From an uncultured Butyrivibrio sp. (lineage in GTDB: Bacteria > Bacillota > Clostridia > Lachnospirales > Lachnospiraceae), in NCBI GenBank assembly GCA_947169985.1, contig CAMVRW010000142.1:1-6454 (forward strand): 6,454 nt of DNA. Reading direction: 5' to 3'. Under the pieces are notes generated by a model, which worked only from the letters and a program-made list of their open reading frames with translations, ran no database searches and was not told where the DNA came from. A program made the translations under genes and the position numbers. Each line of letters opens with the position of its first letter. The first letter of the stretch is position 1. Shown in pieces: positions 1 to 5,130 of the stretch.

Positions 1-130
1 ATGCTGTGACCTTGAGGACCAAACAGACATGAGGAATAAAGGGTCACGAAGAATGAGTGATCCGAGTTCCGAATGGATGTAGGATTGCGAGAGTGTAACG
101 TAGCAATCCGTATGTCACGGATAATATAAA
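1..130 (+). other. Non-coding, potentially structured leader or intergenic repeat upstream of phnC
   Basis: No reading frame here looks like a protein: all three + frames are broken by stops, and the minus-strand frame crossing it also runs antisense through phnC. Several inverted repeats are visible. GTGACC (6-11) can pair with GGTCAC (42-47); GGGTCAC (41-47) can instead pair with GTGATCC (57-63, one G-U); GGATTGC (82-88) pairs with GCAATCC (103-109); GTGAC (6-10) could also pair with GTCAC (114-118) and close the whole region. It is followed at once by an intrinsic terminator. It could be a cis-regulatory leader RNA, a dispersed intergenic repeat, or the 3' untranslated part of an upstream gene such as phnD. 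I recognise no known riboswitch class, and the upstream boundary is unknown because the window begins here. Confidence 0.4.
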
Positions 131-133
131 CGG

Positions 134-160
134 GGGAGGATGAAAAGTCTTCCCTTTTTT
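134..160 (+). terminator. Intrinsic terminator or attenuator in front of phnC
   Basis: GGGAGGA (134-140) pairs with TCTTCCC (148-154) over seven base pairs including one G-U, around a 7-base loop. Six T's follow directly (155-160), giving the classic shape of a rho-independent terminator. Only 22 bases separate the T-run from the phnC start codon, and they contain the AGGAG ribosome binding site but no promoter-like hexamers. The phnC message therefore most likely starts upstream and reads through. Either the signal is a partial terminator setting the ratio between an upstream gene and the transporter, or it is controlled by the preceding leader. Confidence 0.75.
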
Positions 161-182
161 AGAACCAGGAGAAAAATCAAAA

Positions 183-953
183 ATGATCAAGTTTGAGAAC
201 GTTGGAAAAGTATACCCAAATGGTTTCGAGGGATTGAAGAACATCAATCTCGAAATTGAGCAGGGAGAATTCGTTGCTATCATCGGTCTTTCCGGAGCTG
301 GTAAGTCTACACTAATTCGTACTATCAACAGGATGCACGATGTAACCAGTGGAAAACTCACCGTGGATGATGTTGATGTTATGAGCCTTTCAGGAAAGAG
401 TCTCAGAAGATTCAGAAGAATGATAGGAATGATATTCCAGTCTTTCAACCTGATCACAAGAACTACTGTAATAAAGAATGTTCTTACAGCCTTTGTACCT
501 GATATGCCATGGTACAGATCTTTGTTTGGAATCTACACAAAGACTGAGAAACTTAATGCCCTTGAGTGCCTTGATAAAGTAGGTATTCTTGATAAGGCTT
601 TTGTTCGTGCTGACCAGCTTTCCGGTGGACAGCAGCAGAGAGTTGCTCTTGCAAGAACCCTTGCACAGAACCCAAGTATCATCCTTGCTGATGAGCCTGT
701 AGCAGCTCTTGACCCTGTAACAGCAAACCAGGTTATGGGAGACTTCAAGAGGATCAATAAGGATATGAAGATCTCTATCCTTATCAACATCCACCATATC
801 GACCTGGCGCTTAAGTATGCTGACAGAGTTGTTGGTATCAGAGAAGGTGAGATCGTATTCGATGGACCTACTTCCGGAGTAACTCAGGAAGTCCTTGATA
901 AGATCTACAACGGAAAGGTTGACCGCGACGGAAATTTACAGGAGGAGGAATAA
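183..953 (+). CDS. phnC: Phosphonate/phosphate-type ABC transporter ATP-binding protein PhnC
   Basis: This 256-residue protein is the cytoplasmic ATPase that would drive the importer formed with the two following permeases. All ABC ATPase motifs are present and in order: Walker A GLSGAGKST (35-43), Q-loop Q86 in GMIFQ, signature LSGGQQQR (146-153), Walker B ending in LADEP (168-172), D-loop AALD (174-177) and the switch histidine at 204 in NIHHID. The stretch FQSFNL with the later NIHHIDLA resembles PhnC rather than amino-acid or metal importers. Length is normal for the family. The ATG at 183 has AGGAG at 167-171. The stop lies 5 bases before the next gene, so the genes are co-transcribed. 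PhnC-family systems import phosphonates, phosphite, phosphate or related esters; the substrate cannot be told from this subunit. Confidence 0.92.
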   Translation: MIKFENVGKVYPNGFEGLKNINLEIEQGEFVAIIGLSGAGKSTLIRTINRMHDVTSGKLTVDDVDVMSLSGKSLRRFRRMIGMIFQSFNLITRTTVIKNVLTAFVPDMPWYRSLFGIYTKTEKLNALECLDKVGILDKAFVRADQLSGGQQQRVALARTLAQNPSIILADEPVAALDPVTANQVMGDFKRINKDMKISILINIHHIDLALKYADRVVGIREGEIVFDGPTSGVTQEVLDKIYNGKVDRDGNLQEEE

Positions 954-958
954 TATAG

Positions 959-1786
959 ATGAATCTGACTCTATACGATAAGATATTCAAACCTAAAGAA
1001 TATGTCCTCCGTAATGGTAAGAAGGCCTATAAAAAGGCATCCAGAGCTCCGATCTATACCATTCTTATTCTTGCTATGTGTGCTCTTTCAGTAAAGATCA
1101 CAGGCTTTGATATGGAGATTCTTGTAACAAGGATAGGACAGTTCTTTGTTATTTTGGGTGAGATGTTCCCACCTAAGACAAGTTACATGCCAACAGTATG
1201 GAATCCGCTTTTTGACACCATCAAGATGTCACTGCTTGGATCCGTTACAGGAGCTTTATTATCTGTTCCATTTGCTATGCTGGCAAGTACCAATGTTTGC
1301 CCAAGCAAAATTGTTGTTTCAATAATGCGTGTAATGTTCAGTCTTATCAGAACACTGCCAACTATCGTTATCGCGCTGGTTGCAACGCTTGTTTTTGGAC
1401 TTGGAACTTTAGCAGGTACAGTAGCTATAGCCGTTTTCTCTTTTGGTTATATCGGAAAGCTTACCTACGAGGAGATTGAGACTGTTGATATGGGAGCCTT
1501 TGAGGCTATGCAGGCCATGGGCGCAACCAGATCACAGGCATTTATCTCAGCTATTATTCCTCAGGTGCTTCCTTTCTATCTTTCAAACTGCCTCTTCAAC
1601 TTTGAGGGTAATGTAAGATATGCTGCAGTACTTGGTTATGTAGGTGCCGGTGGAATTGGTCTGATTCTTAATGAAAAGATAAGCTGGAGAGAATATCCAA
1701 GCGTTGGAATGATTCTCATAGCTCTTTTTGTAACCGTGTTTGTCATTGAGACTGTCAGCAGAACACTGCGTAAGAAGCTCGTCTGA
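959..1786 (+). CDS. phnE1: PhnE-type ABC transporter permease, first of two
   Basis: This 275-residue integral membrane protein should form half of the transmembrane pore of the PhnC-energised importer. A basic cytoplasmic N-terminus (about 1-30) precedes hydrophobic segments near residues 31-48, 88-110, 124-147, 148-165, 199-214 and 250-266. The EAA coupling loop is visible at 182-204 (EAMQAMGA, then IIPQVLP), which is where the ATPase docks. The PhnE hallmark VGAGGIG lies at 228-234, preceded by NVRYAAVLG. A very strong ribosome binding site, AGGAGGAGGA (940-949), overlaps the end of phnC and fixes the ATG at 959. The second permease follows after 17 bases. It is clearly different in sequence from that protein, so the pore is probably a heterodimer. 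The phnE name reflects family membership; the substrate is not proven. Confidence 0.88.
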   Translation: MNLTLYDKIFKPKEYVLRNGKKAYKKASRAPIYTILILAMCALSVKITGFDMEILVTRIGQFFVILGEMFPPKTSYMPTVWNPLFDTIKMSLLGSVTGALLSVPFAMLASTNVCPSKIVVSIMRVMFSLIRTLPTIVIALVATLVFGLGTLAGTVAIAVFSFGYIGKLTYEEIETVDMGAFEAMQAMGATRSQAFISAIIPQVLPFYLSNCLFNFEGNVRYAAVLGYVGAGGIGLILNEKISWREYPSVGMILIALFVTVFVIETVSRTLRKKLV

Positions 1787-1803
1787 CAGTTGGAGGAAAT
1801 ATA

Positions 1804-2613
1804 ATGAATCAGAGAATTAAAGAGGCATATGAAAAAAGACCCAAAGACTGGGTTTACAATTTGATAACTGCCCTCGTAGTTGTTGGCCTTTTAGTATGGA
1901 GCGGAAGCGCCGTTGAGACCAGCGGATCCACACAGGATGGAGGACAGATTGCATTAAACGTACTTTCAGGTATTTTTCATCCTGATCTTGAGTTTTTATT
2001 TGACTTTACAACATCCGGAGTGCCATACCTTATGCTGGAGACGGTTTGTATCGCATTCCTTGGAACAATAGTAGGAGCTATCATTTCAATTCCGCTGGCA
2101 TTTATCTCAGCGTCAAACCTTACTCCTAAGCCAATCGCTTTTGCAGGAAGAATTATTATCATGGCAGCTCGTACTATTCCTGCTTTCGTATATGGTCTTA
2201 TGTTCATCCGTGTTACAGGACCCGGAGCCTTCGCTGGTCTCCTTACAATGGGTGTCTGCTCCATCGGTATGATCAGTAAGATGTATATCGAGGCTATTGA
2301 GGATCTTGACACACATGTCATTGAGTCCCTTGACGCAGCAGGCTGCAATACTTGGCAGAAGATCAGATATGGAATCCTTCCACAGCTGATGCCAAACTTT
2401 GCTTCAACTGCTATATACAGATTTGATATCAATCTTCGTGATGCTACGATCCTTGGTATGGTTGGAGCCGGTGGTTTCGGTGCTCCTCTTATCTTCGCCA
2501 TGAATTCCTACAGATGGAATGAGGCAGGAGCACTTCTGGCTGGACTTATCATCCTGATCCTTATCATTGAGTACATCTCAACCAGGATCAGAGTTAAACT
2601 GACAAGAGGTTGA
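1804..2613 (+). CDS. phnE2: PhnE-type ABC transporter permease, second of two
   Basis: This 269-residue membrane protein is the second pore subunit of the importer. Hydrophobic segments lie near residues 17-34, 76-101, 112-135, 141-158 and 241-258. The EAA loop is at 174-196 (ESLDAAGC, then GILPQLMP), and the PhnE hallmark ATILGMVGAGGFG spans 214-226. Residues about 35-70 are polar and should lie outside the membrane, a longer extracytoplasmic loop than the one predicted for its partner. The start ATG at 1804 has GGAGG at 1792-1796. The stop codon is followed after two bases by the start of the phosphatase gene, which implies translational coupling. Two adjacent, non-identical phnE genes are a known arrangement for PhnCDE-type importers in Firmicutes. 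Confidence 0.88.
   Translation: MNQRIKEAYEKRPKDWVYNLITALVVVGLLVWSGSAVETSGSTQDGGQIALNVLSGIFHPDLEFLFDFTTSGVPYLMLETVCIAFLGTIVGAIISIPLAFISASNLTPKPIAFAGRIIIMAARTIPAFVYGLMFIRVTGPGAFAGLLTMGVCSIGMISKMYIEAIEDLDTHVIESLDAAGCNTWQKIRYGILPQLMPNFASTAIYRFDINLRDATILGMVGAGGFGAPLIFAMNSYRWNEAGALLAGLIILILIIEYISTRIRVKLTRG
2604..2609 (+). promoter_or_regulatory. Ribosome binding site that decides the phosphatase start
   Basis: AAGAGG lies inside the last codons of the second permease gene, six bases before the ATG at 2616. An in-frame TTG at 2610 could also open the frame, but it would touch this site with no spacing, and it would add two residues before MRIVFTSDTHG, which is already a complete start for the fold. 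The ATG at 2616 is therefore the better start. Confidence 0.7.
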
Positions 2614-2615
2614 TA

Positions 2616-4157
2616 ATGAGAATAGTTTTCACTTCAGATACACATGGAAGTATATATCCGATAAACTACGCAAAAAATTGCCCCGAGAACACGGGGCTTT
2701 TTTGTGTTGCTGCACAGATAAAAAAGGATGAGGACACACTGGTCCTGGATGGAGGAGACAGCCTTCAGGGAACTCCGCTTATTTCCTACTATCTGCAGCA
2801 TAGAGATGAGATGGATTTCCATCCAATAGCAGAGGGCTTCAATGAGATGAAGCTTGACTACTATACCCTGGGAAATCATGATTTTAACTTTGGCTATGAC
2901 GTGATCCTTGACTATGTTTCATCCATGAAAGCAACGCTGATCGCTGCTAATGTTATCGACAAGAGAGGCGCTCTCGGGATCAAAAAGAGCGTTATCCATG
3001 AGATGAAAGATGGTACAAAGGTGGGAATTACTGCTGCAGTCACAGGCTATGTAAATGTCTGGGAGCAGAAGGAGAACCTTTCTGAGCTGGAGGTCACAGA
3101 TCCGGTTTTAGCTCTTAAGGATGAGCTTGAAGCTATGAAGGATAAGTGCGACATAACAGTATGCATCTATCATGGCGGCTTTGAAGAAGATCTTTCTTCC
3201 GGTAAAAAGCTCTCTGAGACCAGAGAAAATGAAGCCTGCAGGATAGCTCGTGAGATGGATTTTGATCTGCTTCTTACGGGACATCAGCATATGGCAGTAG
3301 AGGGTGTGGAAATAGCCGGAACCTATGGAGTTCAGCCCCCGGACAAGGCTCGTTTGTACTGTGAGATCTTTGCTAGGGGCCAGAAGGGAAGCTGGAGCTT
3401 TGAGTCATCCCTTGTGCCTGTGGAAGCTCCTGGAGCAGAATACGAGAAGATAGAAGAGGCCCACAGTTTCATGAGGGACCTTAATGATAAGCTCAACGTA
3501 TGGCTTGATGAGCCTATCGGCTGTCTGGAAAAAGAGATAGCGCCGGAGGATAAGCTTACAGCTGCTCTTTATGGAAGCAAGGTTGCTTCTATATTTAACC
3601 AGGTTGAGCTGGAATACACCGGGGCTGATTTTTCCTGCACTTCCCTTTCAAATGATCCTCTTGGACTTAAGAAGGATATTACAGTCAGGGATGTTCTGGG
3701 AATTTATCAGTTTGCCAACACTGTAGAAGTAAAAGGTGTGACTAAGGCTGTGCTAAAGCAGGCTCTGGAGAGATGTGCAGAGTATTTTGACTATGATGAG
3801 AAGACAGGTGATATCAGCATTTCAAAGGTCTTTTTACAGCCAAAGGTTGAGCACTACAATTATGACTTCTATGCTGGACTGGATTATGAGTTCGACCTTA
3901 CAAGACCTGTAGGAGACAGGGTTGTAAAGATGAAGAAGTTAAACGGCGAAGAGCTTTCCGATGATAAGCAGTACACACTTGTTACCAGCAACTACCGTGC
4001 TACTGGAACAGGCGGATATGAATGCATCGGTCAGAGCCCCACAGTGAGAAGCTTTTCTGATGAGATGCCGGATCTTCTTATAGATTTCATAAGGAGAAAT
4101 TCTCCTGTTGGCGAGATACATAACAGCCGATTCTCCTGTAAGCCGCAAAAACAGTGA
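2616..4157 (+). CDS. Two-domain metallophosphoesterase / nucleotidase (CpdB/YfkN/5'-nucleotidase superfamily), cytoplasmic
   Basis: This 513-residue protein should hydrolyse a phosphomonoester or cyclic phosphodiester, probably of a nucleotide, and release phosphate or a nucleoside phosphate. The N-terminal calcineurin-like domain has the complete two-metal set: D8 and H10 (DTHG), DGGD (45-48), GNHD (86-89), H186 (YHGG) and GHQH (222-225). The C-terminal nucleotidase domain covers about 300-505, with ITVRDVLGIYQFANTVEV (355-372), HYNYD (413-417), and NYRATGTGGYE (459-469). ITVRDV and HYNYD resemble the 2',3'-cyclic-nucleotide phosphodiesterase/3'-nucleotidase branch more than UshA, whose NGGGIR segment is absent. 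There is no signal peptide: MRIVF begins the first beta strand. Relatives are often exported, so a cytoplasmic location matters here. It is the last gene of the transporter operon, two bases after phnE2, so it may act on the imported compound. Exact substrate unknown. Confidence 0.82.
   Translation: MRIVFTSDTHGSIYPINYAKNCPENTGLFCVAAQIKKDEDTLVLDGGDSLQGTPLISYYLQHRDEMDFHPIAEGFNEMKLDYYTLGNHDFNFGYDVILDYVSSMKATLIAANVIDKRGALGIKKSVIHEMKDGTKVGITAAVTGYVNVWEQKENLSELEVTDPVLALKDELEAMKDKCDITVCIYHGGFEEDLSSGKKLSETRENEACRIAREMDFDLLLTGHQHMAVEGVEIAGTYGVQPPDKARLYCEIFARGQKGSWSFESSLVPVEAPGAEYEKIEEAHSFMRDLNDKLNVWLDEPIGCLEKEIAPEDKLTAALYGSKVASIFNQVELEYTGADFSCTSLSNDPLGLKKDITVRDVLGIYQFANTVEVKGVTKAVLKQALERCAEYFDYDEKTGDISISKVFLQPKVEHYNYDFYAGLDYEFDLTRPVGDRVVKMKKLNGEELSDDKQYTLVTSNYRATGTGGYECIGQSPTVRSFSDEMPDLLIDFIRRNSPVGEIHNSRFSCKPQKQ
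2672..2703 (+). terminator. Intrinsic terminator-shaped hairpin inside the phosphatase coding region
   Basis: GCCCCG (2680-2685) pairs perfectly with CGGGGC (2692-2697) around the 6-base loop AGAACA, and TTTTTT follows at 2698-2703. AAAAAA precedes the stem (2672-2677), so the shape could also work for transcription from the minus strand. The hairpin starts 64 bases after the ATG and encodes residues 22-29 of a frame that otherwise matches its family on both sides, so it is not an intergenic terminator. A translating ribosome would melt the stem, whereas an untranslated message would be prone to terminate. That would make phosphatase expression depend on translation. The shape is seen directly; its activity is inferred. 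Confidence 0.65.
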
Positions 4158-4171
4158 GTCGGTTGACTTTT
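4124..4171 (+). terminator. Possible weak terminator hairpin across the phosphatase stop codon
   Basis: CAGCCGATTC (4124-4133) can pair with GAGTCGGTTG (4156-4165) over ten pairs, two of them G-U, and within the loop CTGT (4136-4139) can pair with ACAG (4151-4154). ACTTTT follows, so the T-run is only four bases long. It sits where the transporter operon should end, but the short T-run and the large loop make it a weak candidate. Confidence 0.33.
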
Positions 4172-4200
4172 GACATATTAGAAGGCATACTAAATTAGTA
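4163..4200 (+). promoter_or_regulatory. Candidate sigma-A promoter for map-metG
   Basis: Two overlapping -35-like elements occur in the 74-base gap before map: TTGACT (4163-4168) and a perfect TTGACA (4170-4175). The first is 17 bases from CATACT (4186-4191), a 4-of-6 match to TATAAT. The second is 15 bases from TAAATT (4191-4196), also 4 of 6. No -10 is excellent, so the exact pairing is unsettled. Location after the operon end and before housekeeping genes supports a promoter here. Confidence 0.45.
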
Positions 4201-4231
4201 AAAGAATGTGTTTTTGTAAGAAGGTTTTGCA

Positions 4232-5107
4232 ATGTATAAGAGATTAGACAGAAATGATCAGTGCTGGTGTGGCAGTGGCAAGAAATATAAGAGCTGCCAT
4301 GCAGCCTTTGATGACAAGATAATAAACTTTCAGCGTCAGGGAATGATAGTTCCCAACAGGGGACTGTTTAAGACTGAGAAGGACATTGAAGGAATCAAGA
4401 AGAGTGCTGTTATTAACATGGCAGTCCTTGATGAGATCGGCGAGAAGATCCATGCCGGTATGACCACTCAGGAAATTGACGATATTGTTTACAACACTAC
4501 TACCAAGATGGGAGGAATTCCGGCAGATCTTGGCTATGAAGGTTTTCCTAAGAGCGTGTGCACTTCCATAAATGAGGAAGTCTGCCACGGTATTCCATCA
4601 GATGACATTATCCTTAAAGACGGTGACATTATAAACGTTGACTGTTCCACTATTCTGGACGGTTACTTTTCGGATTCTTCACGAATGTTCTGTATCGGTG
4701 AAGTATCCCCTGAGAAAAGGAGACTTGTGGATGTGACCAAGGAATGCCTTGAAGAAGGCTTAAAAGCAGTTATTCCCTGGACACCCATAGGAGATATGGG
4801 CAACGCAGTCCATCAGCACGCTCTCAAAAACGGATATACCGTTGTCAGAGAGATCGGCGGACATGGCTGTGGAAATAAATTCCATGAAGAGCCCTTTGTT
4901 AGCTTTGTAAGTGATCCCGGAACTGGAATGCTCATGGTTCCAGGAATGGTATTTACAATTGAGCCTATGGTAAACATGGGAACAAATGAGATCTTCATTG
5001 ATGAAGAGAACGATTGGACAGTTTATACAGCAGACCTTAAGCCATCAGCCCAGTGGGAGGTTGAGCTTTTGGTTACAGAAACCGGCTATGAGCTTTTGTG
5101 CTGGTAA
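4232..5107 (+). CDS. map: Type I methionine aminopeptidase with N-terminal SEC-C zinc motif
   Basis: This 291-residue cytoplasmic enzyme removes the initiator methionine from new proteins. An N-terminal SEC-C motif is clear at C11-W-C13 to C22-H23 (CWCGSGKKYKSCH), a small zinc-binding module thought to help ribosome or protein association. The pita-bread catalytic domain follows from about residue 48. By alignment with the E. coli enzyme the metal ligands are D137, D148, H211, E244 and E276, with H119 (CHGIP) and H218 (FHEEP) also conserved. The substrate pocket has Y102, F105 and C110. The residue after E276 is valine, where E. coli has histidine (YEHT). The ATG at 4232 has AGAAGG at 4219-4224. 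metG starts 23 bases downstream, so the pair is probably co-transcribed. Length fits SEC-C-bearing MetAPs, which are about 40 residues longer than the plain form. Confidence 0.95.
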   Translation: MYKRLDRNDQCWCGSGKKYKSCHAAFDDKIINFQRQGMIVPNRGLFKTEKDIEGIKKSAVINMAVLDEIGEKIHAGMTTQEIDDIVYNTTTKMGGIPADLGYEGFPKSVCTSINEEVCHGIPSDDIILKDGDIINVDCSTILDGYFSDSSRMFCIGEVSPEKRRLVDVTKECLEEGLKAVIPWTPIGDMGNAVHQHALKNGYTVVREIGGHGCGNKFHEEPFVSFVSDPGTGMLMVPGMVFTIEPMVNMGTNEIFIDEENDWTVYTADLKPSAQWEVELLVTETGYELLCW

Positions 5108-5130
5108 TAGACAGGAAGAAGGTAGGAAAA

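Noticed and set aside
2..82. A + strand open stretch at the window start that might be the end of phnD
   Set aside because: The 26 codons before the stop at 80-82 do not resemble a solute-binding protein C-terminus, and the region is dominated by inverted repeats.
120..130. GATAAT/TATAAA as a -10 element for phnC
   Set aside because: No -35-like hexamer is found 16-18 bases upstream, and transcripts starting here would still have to pass the terminator at 134-160.
44..457. A 137-codon open frame on the minus strand
   Set aside because: It runs antisense to the N-terminal half of phnC and through the leader, shows no recognisable domain, and its antisense part follows from phnC codon usage.
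1977..2501. A 174-codon open frame on the minus strand
   Set aside because: It lies wholly antisense within the second permease gene, which has clear EAA and VGAGGFG motifs; the translation looks like low-information shadow sequence.
2610..2615. TTG at 2610 as the start of the phosphatase
   Set aside because: It overlaps the permease stop and leaves no spacing from the AAGAGG site; the ATG at 2616 has ideal spacing and starts at the first conserved strand.
4092..4139. ATTCTCCTGT repeated at 4099 and 4130, with AGGAGAA at 4092-4098 complementary to it
   Set aside because: The repeat is only ten bases long and lies inside coding sequence; chance and codon reuse explain it adequately.
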